From: an uncultured Roseibium sp.
Lineage (GTDB): Bacteria > Pseudomonadota > Alphaproteobacteria > Rhizobiales > Stappiaceae
DNA: 64,000 nucleotides
Assembly (NCBI RefSeq): GCF_947499295.1
Contig: NZ_CANMNP010000002.1
Span: 124,001-188,000 of the forward strand
Direction of reading: 5' to 3'
Shown: positions 1 to 9,093 of the stretch, piece by piece
How the letters are laid out: the number at the start of each line of letters is the position of its first letter
Position numbering within the stretch: the stretch's first letter is position 1
Notes under the pieces: generated by a model
Told to the model about the DNA's origin: nothing
What the model saw: the letters and a program-made list of their open reading frames with translations, nothing else
Database searches by the model: none
Made by a program: the position numbers and the translations under genes

Positions 1-915
1 AGTGAACGTGTGTTTGACCTCGGTTGGCCGCTTTCGCCAGTTTGCCGCGAAGGGAACATCTTCCAGGGCCGAGTCGGCTTCAAACTGCTCAGTCCAGTGT
101 GTGCCGGGCACTTCGGTCATACCACCAAGCAGACCGCTTGGAGGCCGCCGGCGTAGCAATACTGCGCCGTTACCAGAATTGACAGCAACGAATGCCGCGC
201 CAAATCGGGTCGGTTTTTGCTTCTTGGGGGCCTTTAGCGGCAACGTTTCAGCAATTTCGGTTCCCTGGACCTTGCAAATTGAAGTCCATGGGCAAAGCGC
301 GCAGGCTGGTCGTCTCGGTGTACAGATAGTGGCGCCAAGGTCCATTACGGCTTGAGCGAAGTCTCCTGGGCGTACAACGGGTGTCAATTCACCCATCCGG
401 GCTTTTACAAGAGGTTTGGCATCGGGCAGCGGCGTTTCAAGCCGGTCCAGCCTCGTTATGACGCGTTCAACATTGCCGTCGACTACAGCCGCGTGTCTGT
501 CAAAGGCAATAGTTGCGATTGCCGCCGCGGTGTAGGGCCCGATTCCAGGCAGTTTCAGAAGTTCCGCCTCGCTCGCGGGAAATCGCCCATCCAGCTGGTT
601 GGCGACAGTGTTTGCACATTTTTTGAGGTTGCGGGCACGGGAATAATAGCCAAGACCGGCCCAGGCCTTCATCACATCTTCCTCGCTTGCAGCAGCGAGG
701 TGCTCTACGGTCGGCCAGATTTTGACGAACTTTTCGAAGTAGTCCTTCACGGCCGCAACTGTGGTCTGCTGCAGCATTATTTCCGATAGCCAGACGCGAT
801 AGGGGTCTGGAACTTCACCAACAGCGCGGTCCTGCGGTGAAACTCTCCAGGGGAGGCGCCGTGCATGGCGATCATACCAGTCGAGCAAGGTTGAGGCAGG
901 AGAAGCAGATGTCAT
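1..915 (-). CDS. mutY: A/G-specific adenine DNA glycosylase (partial, C-terminus beyond left edge)
   Basis: Removes adenine mispaired with 8-oxoguanine or guanine in base excision repair. Reading the reverse strand from the ATG at 915 gives 305 codons that stay open to the window edge. Visible are the SEIMLQQT motif (residues 44-51, probable catalytic Glu45), the helix-hairpin-helix LPGIGPYTAAAIA, the catalytic Asp in VDGNV (Asp146) and the 4Fe-4S cluster cysteines 198, 205, 208 and 214 with the MutY C-x6-C-x2-C-x5-C spacing. The Nudix-like C-terminal domain that recognises 8-oxoG begins but is cut off just after a KHTFT stretch. It is divergent from the DUF721 gene. Family assignment is firm; the C-terminus cannot be judged. 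Confidence 0.96.
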   Translation of the reverse strand, partial: MTSASPASTLLDWYDRHARRLPWRVSPQDRAVGEVPDPYRVWLSEIMLQQTTVAAVKDYFEKFVKIWPTVEHLAAASEEDVMKAWAGLGYYSRARNLKKCANTVANQLDGRFPASEAELLKLPGIGPYTAAAIATIAFDRHAAVVDGNVERVITRLDRLETPLPDAKPLVKARMGELTPVVRPGDFAQAVMDLGATICTPRRPACALCPWTSICKVQGTEIAETLPLKAPKKQKPTRFGAAFVAVNSGNGAVLLRRRPPSGLLGGMTEVPGTHWTEQFEADSALEDVPFAANWRKRPTEVKHTFT

Positions 916-1120
916 GATATCACTTGGGCTAACAAGGCATTTTCACAGATTGAACCTTTGGAAAGCCTGGGGACAACTTTGGCGGTAAACATCCGTGAAT
1001 TGGATTGCACCAAGTATTCGTCGTCATTTTGTCGTATTCTATTGGAACACTTCATCCCAGACCCCAAGCTGAGTTTTGAAATCTGATTTCATCAGCTTGG
1101 TGAGGAGGTATGTCATTCGC

Positions 1121-1648
1121 GTGGTAAAGGCAATCGCTCACCACAAGCCCAAAGGGGCTAAACCGCTTGCCGATCTTGTCGGCAAGGCGATGACGCCTGC
1201 CTGCAGAAAGCGAGGGTTTGCGTCTGTCGATATTGTGGCCGCGTGGGCAGATATCGTTGGAGAACGGTATGGTGGCAGGGTTCAGCCGGATCGCCTGATC
1301 TGGCCAAGAAGGCCGGACCTCAGCGACCCCGAAAGACCGCCGGAACCGGCGATACTTGTCGTCCACACTGATGGGGCGACTGCCCTGATGCTGTCCCATG
1401 ACAGTGCGCAATTGATCGAGCGCATCAACACCTTCTATGGCTGGGCAGCCGTTGGCCGCCTCAAGATTCTGCAACGACCGGTTCAAGTCAGGCGGCAAGA
1501 ACAGCCCAGGCGACTTCGCGACCTGACGCAATCGGAGGAAAAGCGGCTGGAGGAGCGCCTTGAAGGGGTTGAAAACGACCGTTTGCGGCAGGCACTCAAG
1601 AAGCTCGGCGCTCAGGTGATCGCCCGAAACCCGGACAAGGCTGCTTGA
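1121..1648 (+). CDS. DUF721 (DciA-type) protein
   Basis: About 175 residues. The core PLADLVGKAMTPACRKRGFA followed by a VAAWADIVG segment and a WPRRP motif is typical of the alphaproteobacterial DUF721 family. Part of that family (DciA) is known to load the replicative helicase; whether this protein does so is inference. The C-terminal third is highly charged (EEKRLEERLEGVENDRLRQ) and probably helical. The preferred start is GTG 1121, because the conserved part begins just after it and a GAGGAGG lies 12 bases upstream; an in-frame TTG at 1076 would add 15 residues. An ATG at 1110 lies out of frame and stops after five codons. The neighbours mutY and a dsbA-like gene form an arrangement I recall from related genomes. 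Confidence 0.85.
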   Translation: MVKAIAHHKPKGAKPLADLVGKAMTPACRKRGFASVDIVAAWADIVGERYGGRVQPDRLIWPRRPDLSDPERPPEPAILVVHTDGATALMLSHDSAQLIERINTFYGWAAVGRLKILQRPVQVRRQEQPRRLRDLTQSEEKRLEERLEGVENDRLRQALKKLGAQVIARNPDKAA

Positions 1649-1840
1649 GATTTAAGGCTCGTTTGTGGGCGAAATCCCTCATTTCACGGCGATTTGCGAT
1701 AACAACACTGTGATGCAAGCGCTTGTTACGTCCTCTCTCTTGCCACATTTGATAAGCCTTGTTGACGCGGAGTGCTCGAAGGGGCACATGAGATGTTGGA
1801 ACAGGCACTTGCGAGTGCCGCTTTGACTTTTGACAGGACA

Positions 1841-2482
1841 ATGTTCGTGACCCAGAACCGTAGACAGTTTCTAAAAACCACTGCCTTGGCGACAGCCGCA
1901 TTCGGCCTGGCCGGCAGTCTTCCGGCCCTTGCACAGTCCGTCGATGTGGACGAACTCATGAAACCCGGTCCATTGGGTGAAAAGGCTCTGGGTGACGAAA
2001 ACGCACCGGTGACCATCATCGAATATGCGTCCATGACCTGTGGTCATTGTGCAAGTTTCCACAAGCGCACCTGGCCGGACCTGAAAAAGGAATATATCGA
2101 GACTGGAAAAGTCCGTTTCGTATTCCGTGAATTCCCGCTGGATCCGGTCGCTGCGGCGGCCTTCATGCTGGCCCGCTGTGCGCCTCAGGACAAATATTTC
2201 GAGATTGTGGATACCCTGTTTGAAAACCAGAGATCATGGGCTTTCACCGACAATCCGTACCAATCTATGCTCGATTTTTCGAAACAGATCGGATTTACAC
2301 AAGAGTCCTTTGAGGAATGCTTGACAAACCAGGGCTTGCTTGACGCAGTTAACGCTGTGAAAGACCGTGGTGCAAACGAGTTCGGTGTAAACTCCACGCC
2401 AACGTTCTTCATCAATGGCGAAAGAGTGTCCGGGGCACTGTCGATTGAAGAAATGGGCAAACTTATCGAGGAAAACCTCTAA
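1841..2482 (+). CDS. Tat-exported DsbA-family thiol:disulfide oxidoreductase
   Basis: A 213-residue periplasmic thioredoxin-fold protein that probably oxidises or isomerises cysteines in exported proteins. The N-terminus carries a twin-arginine signal (NRRQFLKT, residues 6-13) followed by a hydrophobic stretch ending at LPALAQ. The active site is CGHC (67-70) in YASMTCGHC, and the cis-proline is in NSTPTFFING. ATG 1841 is preferred since AGGA lies just upstream and the Tat motif then sits at the usual distance; in-frame GTG 1772 and ATG 1793 would put an odd leader before it. It lies between the DUF721 gene and smc on the same strand. Confidence 0.9.
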   Translation: MFVTQNRRQFLKTTALATAAFGLAGSLPALAQSVDVDELMKPGPLGEKALGDENAPVTIIEYASMTCGHCASFHKRTWPDLKKEYIETGKVRFVFREFPLDPVAAAAFMLARCAPQDKYFEIVDTLFENQRSWAFTDNPYQSMLDFSKQIGFTQESFEECLTNQGLLDAVNAVKDRGANEFGVNSTPTFFINGERVSGALSIEEMGKLIEENL

Positions 2483-2569
2483 GCCGGCTTTCAAACAGCC
2501 GAAGGCGAAAGCCTGCCTTGATCTGATCGTGTTTGCATCGGCGCCTACTCCTGAGGAGTGTTGGCGCCG

Positions 2570-5500
2570 ATGAAGTTTTCGAAACTCCGTATCGTCGGTT
2601 TCAAGTCCTTCGTCGAACCGATGGAATTCATCATCGGGAATGGCCTGACCGGCGTGGTTGGGCCTAATGGTTGCGGTAAGTCCAATCTGGTGGAGGCGCT
2701 CCGCTGGGTGATGGGCGAGAACTCCTACAAGAATATGCGTGCGTCCGGAATGGACGACGTCATTTTCTCAGGAAGTTTGAACAGGCCTGCGCGCAACACC
2801 GCTGAAGTCACACTGTTTCTGGAAAACCCGGATCGCACGGCTCCAACGGCTTTCAACGACGCGGATCTGCTTGAAGTCAGCCGGCGGATCGAGCGCGAGC
2901 AGGGCTCCAACTACAAGATCAATGCAAAAGACGTGCGTGCACGTGATGTACAGCTGCTGTTTGCCGATGCTTCAACGGGTGCAAGATCACCTGCAATGGT
3001 TCGTCAGGGCCAGATTGGTGAACTGATCGCCGCCAAGCCGACATCGCGTCGGCAGATTCTTGAGGAAGCGGCTGGCATTTCCGGGCTTCACTCACGTCGG
3101 CATGAAGCCGAGATTCGTCTGAGAGCGGCAGAGCAGAACCTTGAACGGCTTGAGGACGTTCTGGTTCAGATCGATGGTCAGCTCGACAATCTCCGTCGGC
3201 AGTCGCGTCAGGCGACGAGGTACCGCAACCTTTCTTCCGAAATCAGGTCTGCCGAAGCCTCGATCCTCTACATTCGATGGACCGAATCCCGCGATGCTCT
3301 TGCAACGGCCGAAAGCCATTTCGCTGAAGCGCAGAAGCAGGTCAATGAAGCAACGGCCCTTCAAGCCGAGAGCGCGCGCGTTCAGGCAATAGCGGCTCAC
3401 AAACTGCCGGAACTCAGAGATGAGGCCGCCAGGGCCGGAGCTGCCCTGCAGCGTCTTGTCCTTGCACGGAATGAACTGGATGCAGAAGAGCGGCGGGTGA
3501 AAGAGCGTCTGCAGGATCTTGAACGCAGACTGGTCCAACTGGCTGAGGATATTCGCCGCGAACAGAGTATGGTTTCTGAGAACGATGAAGTTCTTGAGCG
3601 TTTGGGCGAAGAAAGAGCAGAGCTTCTTGAAGAAAACGAGCTTGTTCAGGAGCGCACGGAAACTGCCCGCGAGAAGGTTGCCGAGGCCGAAAGCTCCGTT
3701 CAAGAGCTTGAAGCCGGCCTTTCAGACCTGACGGCCGCTGAGGCACGTGCACGTGCGGAGCGGCAACAGCTGGAAAGAGCTGTCGCAGATAGCCGCCAGC
3801 GTTCCGATCGCTTGCTCGCGCAAGCTCAGGATGCGCAGCAAACCTTGCAAGAACTCGATGCTCAAATGGCCGAGAAGGACGGAGTTTCAGAAAATCGCGA
3901 GGCGCTTGAACTCGCTGAGGAAACACTGGTCGAAGCTGAGACGGCAGTGGAGGAAGCTGAAGCCTCAACCCGCGCAGCACGTGAAGGCGAACAGGCCGCA
4001 CGTGGCCCGTTGGGTGAAGCGCAACAATTGCTGCAGGGGCTGGAAACGGAGGCGCGTACTCTTGAGCAGGTACTGAATGTTCATTCCGAACAGGATCACA
4101 CACCTGTTGTCGAACAGATCCAGGTTGAACAGGGTTTTGAAACCGCACTCGGCGCCGCACTTGGTGAGGATCTGGACGCAACCCTGGAAGAAGCGGCTGC
4201 TGTAAAATGGGGCCAAACCCTGTCAGGGGAAGGTGATCCGCCGCTGCCTGATGGTGCGCGTCCATTGTCTGCACTTGTTGTTGCACCGGTGGAGTTAAGT
4301 CGCCGCCTGGCGCAGATAGGCATTGTGTCTCAGGAAGAAGGGCCGCGGCTCCGCGCCGCGCTCAAACCCGGACAGCGGCTGGTCTCCGCAGAAGGCGATC
4401 TTTGGCGTTGGGATGGATTTGTCATTGCAGCCAACGCTCCGACACCGGCTGCACAAAGACTTGCCCAGAAAAACCGGATAGCGGAGCTGGCGGACGAGAT
4501 TGAGGCTGCAAGACGGTTGGTTGGGCAGCACCAAGGGGCACTCGAAGAAGCGGTAAATGCGATTCGTCAGACCGTGGAGCTTGAACAGGCTGCGAAAGGC
4601 AAGGTTCGGGATGGACAGCGCCTTGCGGCGGCTGCGCGGGAAGCCCTGGTTGCGGCAGAACGGGCAACCTCGCAACTGGCGGCCAGACGGGAAGCTGCCC
4701 AGGAGAGAGCCGAACGCCTTGGCGAGGAAGCCGAGATGGCGCGGGAGCAGGCCATAGAGGCCGAAGAGCGGTATGAGGCCGCGCCTGAGAGCTCCAGCTA
4801 TCGAGAGCGCATTGATGAGCTGCAAGCGAAGGTCAGCGCTGCCCGGAGCGCTTTGGCGGAGGCGCGCGCCGTTTCCGAAGGGCTAACGCGTGAACAGCAG
4901 ATGCGCGACAGGCGTCTTGAATCGATCGCCCGCGAATATGATGGCTGGAAAACCCGGGCTGCCAATGCCACGAGGCAGATTTCCACTCTGACCGAGCGGC
5001 GCGAAGAGGCCGAAGAAGAACGGGCGGAGCTCATTGAAGCGCCGGAGGATATCGAACTCAAACGTCGTGAATTGTTTTCCGCAATTGCCAATGCGGAAGA
5101 GGTCAAGAAGGCAAAGGATGACCGCCTCTCCCAGGCAGAACTCGACCTGTCGGACGTCGACCGGGCGGCAAAGGTCGCAATGGAGGCAATGGCGGGCGCA
5201 AGGGAAGAAAAAATCCGCGCCGAAGAGCGATTGGAGGCAGCGCGCGAACGCAAAGGCAATCTTGAACGCAGGATTGATGAAGATCTCGAAGTCACAGTTG
5301 CGGCCTTGCCGGAAATTGCGGGTCTGAAAGAGGGAGCTCCCTTGCCGGATCCCGAAGCGATGGAACGCAAACTGGAGCGGCTGAAGGCCGAGCGTGAGCG
5401 TTTGGGTGGTGTCAACCTGCGGGCGGAAGAAGAACTCAAGGAAATCGACGAACAGAAAAACACACTGACATCTGAGCGTGACGATCTGATCGAGGCGATT

Positions 5501-6028
5501 CGCCGTCTGCGCACCGGCATATCAAATCTAAACCGCGAGGCGCGCGAACGTTTGCTTGCTTCATTTGAAGTCGTCAATGGGCATTTCCAGCGTCTTTTTA
5601 CCCATCTGTTTGGCGGTGGCACCGCAGAACTTCAACTCGTGGACAGCGATGATCCGCTTGAAGCTGGGCTCGAAATTGTCGCACGCCCGCCGGGCAAGAA
5701 GCCTCAGACGATGACTTTGCTGTCCGGCGGTGAGCAGGCGCTAACTGCTATGTCCCTGATTTTCGCCGTTTTTCTGACGAATCCGGCTCCGATCTGTGTT
5801 CTCGACGAGGTTGATGCTCCGCTCGATGATGCCAATGTCGAGCGTTACTGCGATCTTCTGGACGAGATGTGCGCGAGCACGGAAACCCGTTTTGTTGTGA
5901 TCACCCACAACCCGATCACCATGGCACGCATGAACAGGCTGTTCGGCGTGACCATGGCCGAAAGAGGTGTGTCGCAACTGGTATCCGTTGATCTCGAGAC
6001 AGCCGAAAGGTTTCGCGAAACCGGCTAA
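2570..6028 (+). CDS. smc: Chromosome segregation/condensation ATPase SMC
   Basis: Structural maintenance of chromosomes protein, 1152 residues, the usual size for the family. It dimerises through a hinge and compacts and segregates the chromosome with ScpAB. Walker A GPNGCGKSN is at residues 31-39, the ABC signature LSGGEQ begins at 1051, and Walker B VLDEVDAPLDD follows about 25 residues later. The middle consists of two long Glu/Arg/Ala-rich coiled coils around a less charged hinge (about residues 500-660). ATG 2570 is chosen because GAGGAG lies at 2553-2558; a GTG at 2558 overlaps that ribosome site. The coiled-coil codon bias produces several long antisense open frames that are not genes. 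Confidence 0.97.
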   Translation: MKFSKLRIVGFKSFVEPMEFIIGNGLTGVVGPNGCGKSNLVEALRWVMGENSYKNMRASGMDDVIFSGSLNRPARNTAEVTLFLENPDRTAPTAFNDADLLEVSRRIEREQGSNYKINAKDVRARDVQLLFADASTGARSPAMVRQGQIGELIAAKPTSRRQILEEAAGISGLHSRRHEAEIRLRAAEQNLERLEDVLVQIDGQLDNLRRQSRQATRYRNLSSEIRSAEASILYIRWTESRDALATAESHFAEAQKQVNEATALQAESARVQAIAAHKLPELRDEAARAGAALQRLVLARNELDAEERRVKERLQDLERRLVQLAEDIRREQSMVSENDEVLERLGEERAELLEENELVQERTETAREKVAEAESSVQELEAGLSDLTAAEARARAERQQLERAVADSRQRSDRLLAQAQDAQQTLQELDAQMAEKDGVSENREALELAEETLVEAETAVEEAEASTRAAREGEQAARGPLGEAQQLLQGLETEARTLEQVLNVHSEQDHTPVVEQIQVEQGFETALGAALGEDLDATLEEAAAVKWGQTLSGEGDPPLPDGARPLSALVVAPVELSRRLAQIGIVSQEEGPRLRAALKPGQRLVSAEGDLWRWDGFVIAANAPTPAAQRLAQKNRIAELADEIEAARRLVGQHQGALEEAVNAIRQTVELEQAAKGKVRDGQRLAAAAREALVAAERATSQLAARREAAQERAERLGEEAEMAREQAIEAEERYEAAPESSSYRERIDELQAKVSAARSALAEARAVSEGLTREQQMRDRRLESIAREYDGWKTRAANATRQISTLTERREEAEEERAELIEAPEDIELKRRELFSAIANAEEVKKAKDDRLSQAELDLSDVDRAAKVAMEAMAGAREEKIRAEERLEAARERKGNLERRIDEDLEVTVAALPEIAGLKEGAPLPDPEAMERKLERLKAERERLGGVNLRAEEELKEIDEQKNTLTSERDDLIEAIRRLRTGISNLNREARERLLASFEVVNGHFQRLFTHLFGGGTAELQLVDSDDPLEAGLEIVARPPGKKPQTMTLLSGGEQALTAMSLIFAVFLTNPAPICVLDEVDAPLDDANVERYCDLLDEMCASTETRFVVITHNPITMARMNRLFGVTMAERGVSQLVSVDLETAERFRETG

Positions 6029-6302
6029 GGCCTTGGCGGCAAAAGGTCTGTTCACCTGCCGGGCATTTCAACTGCCTGATTGTCTTCTGATCCCTCAATA
6101 CCGCATCGCATCAATTCGCGGCGGTTCAGCGATCTTGTGCTTGTCTCAGCAACAACAAATGATTCATTCGGCGTTGAAATCGTCCCTGAAACGCATTTGG
6201 TGCGCACTGCCGCGGGATCGGCATGCAACTTAGGTCTGGGTAATTTGATGTGACCTTAAAAAGATAATATTTTTCAACTAGATAAGGATTGTTGATGGCT
6301 TC

Positions 6303-6331
6303 TTGACACGGCATGAGGTGCCGACTATGGT
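6303..6331 (+). promoter_or_regulatory. Probable sigma-70-type promoter of the atp F0 operon
   Basis: TTGACA (6303-6308), a 17-base spacer and TATGGT (6326-6331) make a near-consensus housekeeping promoter about 65 bases before the atpI start, at the end of the 369-base gap after smc. Just upstream (6240-6300) the sequence is AT-rich (AAAAAGATAATATTTTT), which could serve as an UP-like element. I see no gene in 6029-6397. Confidence 0.6.
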
Positions 6332-6397
6332 GCGCGCGGCTTACGGGGCTCTCCCGTTGTTGTATCTGACATGTCGGCGTGGTGGGGACTTAACAAC

Positions 6398-6784
6398 ATG
6401 TCTTCGCAAAACGGCGGTGACGAAGATCAGAACGGCGACGCACCGGAAGCAGGTCTGTCGGAACGGCGGGCTCAATTGGACCGGATGCTTGATGACCGGC
6501 GTGTCGAGGAAGAAAAAGCCGCGCGCAAGTCACAGAGCAACTCATCCGGATACGCACAGGCGATGAAACTGTCTTCAGAATTCATCGCTGGTGTGTTGGT
6601 GGGGGCCGGGATTGGTTGGGTGGCCGACCAATGGCTAGGAACAACGCCTCTAGGGCTGATTGTGTTCTTGCTGTTGGGCTTTGCGGCCGGTGTTTTGAAT
6701 GTTCTGCGCTCGGCCGGTGTTGTCGAGCAGCCAGGGGCTAAGGGCACCAGCAAAGAAGACGTTCACAAGAACAGGCCGGACTAG
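6398..6784 (+). CDS. atpI: ATP synthase assembly protein I (AtpI)
   Basis: A small membrane protein heading the F0 operon. AtpI assists assembly of the c-ring. The N-terminal third is hydrophilic and charged (SERRAQLDRMLDDRR). Two transmembrane helices follow, FIAGVLVGAGIGWVADQWLG and a Leu/Phe/Gly-rich segment (PLGLIVFLLLGFAAGVLNVL), then a short polar tail. The start is taken as ATG 6398 (MSSQNGGDE); an in-frame ATG at 6371 would add nine residues but has no visible ribosome site. The gene is followed after 55 bases by atpB. Confidence 0.88.
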   Translation: MSSQNGGDEDQNGDAPEAGLSERRAQLDRMLDDRRVEEEKAARKSQSNSSGYAQAMKLSSEFIAGVLVGAGIGWVADQWLGTTPLGLIVFLLLGFAAGVLNVLRSAGVVEQPGAKGTSKEDVHKNRPD

Positions 6785-6839
6785 AATTTGTCGCGCCTTA
6801 TCGGCGCTGTGATAATGAACGAACGAAGAAGGCTGGCCG

Positions 6840-7589
6840 GTGGCGAACGATCCGATCCATCAGTTCCAAATCCAGAAAATCTTTCCGATTGAAGTCGGAG
6901 GAATGGATTTCTCTTTCACCAATTCTTCGTTGTTCATGGTTTTGACCGTGGCAGCGACATCTGCGTTTCTGATCTTCTCGACCAGCGGTCGCGGCCTGGT
7001 GCCGACCCGAGTACAGTCGGTCTCGGAAATGATGTATGAATTCATTGCCGGAACGCTTCGAGATGCGACAGGAACCGACGGGATGCGATTCTTCCCGCTT
7101 GTGTTCTCGCTCTTTATGTTCGTTCTGGTCGCCAACCTCTTCGGGATGTTCCCGTACTTCTTTACCATCACAAGCCACATCATTGTCACCTTCGCCCTCG
7201 CGATGTTGGTGATTCTAACCGTGATTTTCTACGGGTTCATGCGGCACGGAATGAAGTTCCTGAAACTCTTCATTCCAAGTGGCGTTCCTGGCGCACTGAT
7301 CCCGCTGGTGACCATGATCGAGGTTATCTCGTTCCTGTCCCGCCCGATCAGCCTTTCTGTTCGTCTGTTTGCGAACATGCTTGCCGGGCACATTACATTG
7401 AAGGTCTTCTCCGGCTTTGTCGTCAGCCTTAGCGCTATGGGTGCCCTTGGCATTTTCGGCGCGATTCTGCCGCTCGCAATGACGGTCGCCTTGACGGCGC
7501 TGGAATTTCTTGTCGCTTTCCTGCAGGCCTACGTCTTTGCCGTTCTGACCTGCATGTATCTGAACGACGCAATTCATCCTTCACACTAA
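6840..7589 (+). CDS. atpB: F0F1 ATP synthase subunit a
   Basis: The stator subunit that forms the proton half-channels against the c-ring. It has 249 residues and five or more hydrophobic helices. The essential arginine is in the signature [16 protein letters not shown] (Arg175, matching Arg210 of E. coli). The conserved C-terminus [16 protein letters not shown] is present. Translation starts at GTG 6840, which follows AGAAGG and reads MANDPIHQF, the usual alphaproteobacterial beginning. It is the second gene of the atpI-B-E-F'-F operon. Confidence 0.97.
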   Translation: MANDPIHQFQIQKIFPIEVGGMDFSFTNSSLFMVLTVAATSAFLIFSTSGRGLVPTRVQSVSEMMYEFIAGTLRDATGTDGMRFFPLVFSLFMFVLVANLFGMFPYFFTITSHIIVTFALAMLVILTVIFYGFMRHGMKFLKLFIPSGVPGALIPLVTMIEVISFLSRPISLSVRLFANMLAGHITLKVFSGFVVSLSAMGALGIFGAILPLAMTVALTALEFLVAFLQAYVFAVLTCMYLNDAIHPSH

Positions 7590-7661
7590 GGGTAATCCAA
7601 ATCACACGGCGATAGAGCGCCGTGCGTGAGAAATCTGCAAACACATCTAGGAGCACGTGTC

Positions 7662-7886
7662 ATGGAAGCAGAAGCAGCAAAATACATCGGTGCGGGTATC
7701 GCATGCCTGGGCATGGGCGGCGCTGGTATCGGCCTCGGCACCATCTTCGGTAACTACCTCGCAGGCGCCCTGCGCAACCCGTCCGCTGCCGATGGCCAGT
7801 TCGGCCGTCTTATCTTCGGCTTCGCCGTGACGGAAGCTTTGGGCATCTTCTCCCTTCTGATCGCCTTCCTTATCCTGTTCGCTTAA
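7662..7886 (+). CDS. atpE: F0F1 ATP synthase subunit c
   Basis: The proteolipid of the proton-driven rotor ring: 74 residues as two helices joined by the polar loop RNPSAADGQ. The proton-binding carboxylate is Glu58 in [10 protein letters not shown], and the glycine-rich first helix has [13 protein letters not shown] 7662 follows TAGGAGCACGTGTC, a good ribosome site. The open frame extends upstream to 7626, but that leader is not conserved in the family. Codon use is strongly biased towards C-ending codons, as expected for a highly expressed gene. Confidence 0.97.
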   Translation: MEAEAAKYIGAGIACLGMGGAGIGLGTIFGNYLAGALRNPSAADGQFGRLIFGFAVTEALGIFSLLIAFLILFA

Positions 7887-7968
7887 TCGCTCTCAAACAG
7901 CGACATTTGATGCGACTCCGGTGGCGGCGCTCCAATAGCGCCGCCTAGCCGGATTTAGGAGACAGGAA

Positions 7969-8520
7969 ATGGCAGGCGAAACGACCACTGAAGGCCATGC
8001 GGCCATCGCGGAAGCAGCCGGCGAGCACGGCGTGGGCTTCCCGCCGTTCGATGCGACGACTTTTGCGTCCCAGTTGTTCTGGCTCGCAATCACTTTCGGT
8101 ATTTTCTACTGGATCATGAAGAACGTGGCGATGCCGCGGATCGCAGGGATCCTGGAAGACCGGAAGGACCGCATCGCCGGAGATCTTTCCGAGGCCAACC
8201 GCCTGAAGGCAGAAACCGACGCAGCGATCGCCGCGTACGAACAGGCACTAGCCGAAGCTCGCAACAAGGCTCATGGGATTGCTCATGACACGCGGGCAAA
8301 GTTGAAGGCCGAGCAGGATGCGCGCCGGGAAAAAGCTGAGACCGAACTCGGCGAAAAGCTGAAAGCGGCGGAAGCACATATCACCGGCATCAAGACTGAA
8401 GCACTGTCCCAGATCGAAGAGATTGCCGGAGACACCACATCAGCTCTCGTAGAGCAGCTGATTGGTAAGGCTCCGACCAAAACCGATCTGAACAAAGCGC
8501 TGAAGTCGGCGATGAACTGA
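7969..8520 (+). CDS. F0F1 ATP synthase subunit b' (AtpF'/AtpG)
   Basis: One of the two b-type peripheral stalk subunits found in alphaproteobacteria and photosynthetic organisms. It has 183 residues. The N-terminal 30 residues are polar, with PPFDATTFASQLFWLAITFGI leading into one membrane helix. A long Ala/Glu/Lys-rich helical domain follows (EDRKDRIAGDLSEANRLKAE). The ATG is preceded by AGGAGACAGGAA. It ends 10 bases before atpF, consistent with a heterodimeric b/b' stalk. Confidence 0.93.
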   Translation: MAGETTTEGHAAIAEAAGEHGVGFPPFDATTFASQLFWLAITFGIFYWIMKNVAMPRIAGILEDRKDRIAGDLSEANRLKAETDAAIAAYEQALAEARNKAHGIAHDTRAKLKAEQDARREKAETELGEKLKAAEAHITGIKTEALSQIEEIAGDTTSALVEQLIGKAPTKTDLNKALKSAMN

Positions 8521-8530
8521 GGAGACGATC

Positions 8531-9010
8531 ATGGACGCAACATTTTGGGCCCTGGTCGGTCTCGTTCTCTTCTTTGCACTGATCGCCTATCTCAAGGTGC
8601 CCGGCAAGATCGGCGGATCGCTTGACGATCGCGCCGATACAATCCGCAAGGAACTGGAAGAAGCACGCAAGATGCGTGAAGAAGCCCAGGCTCTTTTGTC
8701 GGAATATCAGCGCAAGCGCCACGAAGCTGAGGGCGAGGCAGAAGCCATCATTGCTGAAGCCAATTCGGAAGCAGAGCGTTTGACGGTTGAAACCAACCAG
8801 GCTCTTGAAGAGATGATCGCGCGCCGCACAAAGGCGGCGGAAGACAAGATCGCTCAGGCAGAAAGCCAGGCAATCTCTGAAGTTCGCGCCAAGGCAGCCG
8901 ATATCGCCGTTGCAGCAGCCGAGGAGATCCTCGCTGCAAAGGTTCAGGACAAAGTCGCCGACGACATCCTGACCAAAAGCATCGCGCAGGTAAAAGAGCG
9001 CCTGAATTAA
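8531..9010 (+). CDS. atpF: F0F1 ATP synthase subunit b
   Basis: The second peripheral stalk subunit, 159 residues. A short N-terminal membrane helix (TFWALVGLVLFFALIAYL) is followed by KVPGKIGGSLDDRADTIRKEL, the family signature, and an uninterrupted charged coiled coil. The ribosome site GAGGAGACGATC overlaps the end of the upstream b' gene. This is the last gene of the operon, and a strong hairpin follows. The F1 genes (atpHAGDC) are not in this window, as usual for alphaproteobacteria. Confidence 0.94.
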   Translation: MDATFWALVGLVLFFALIAYLKVPGKIGGSLDDRADTIRKELEEARKMREEAQALLSEYQRKRHEAEGEAEAIIAEANSEAERLTVETNQALEEMIARRTKAAEDKIAQAESQAISEVRAKAADIAVAAAEEILAAKVQDKVADDILTKSIAQVKERLN

Positions 9011-9035
9011 TACTTGGGAACTTCCGAGTTGAGAT

Positions 9036-9066
9036 AAAAAAGCGGCCTCTCGAGGCCGCTTTTTTC
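9036..9066. terminator. Bidirectional rho-independent terminator (atpF / rnhB)
   Basis: AGCGGCCT, loop CTCG, AGGCCGCT, flanked by six A on the left and six T on the right. It therefore works on both strands and sits exactly between the convergent atpF and rnhB genes. Confidence 0.93.
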
Positions 9067-9093
9067 ATGCGTTTTTTACATTCGCACTGCACA

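Noticed and set aside
2..789. Two plus-strand open frames at the left edge
   Set aside because: They are antisense to mutY, whose catalytic and Fe-S motifs are complete on the minus strand.
1110..1127. Five-codon leader frame (ATG at 1110 ending TAA) before the DUF721 gene
   Set aside because: It overlaps the GTG start region, but its length and content give no support for a regulatory peptide; the ribosome site also serves the GTG.
3414..5622. Several long minus-strand and alternative-frame open frames within smc
   Set aside because: They mirror the repetitive Glu/Ala/Arg codons of the coiled coils.
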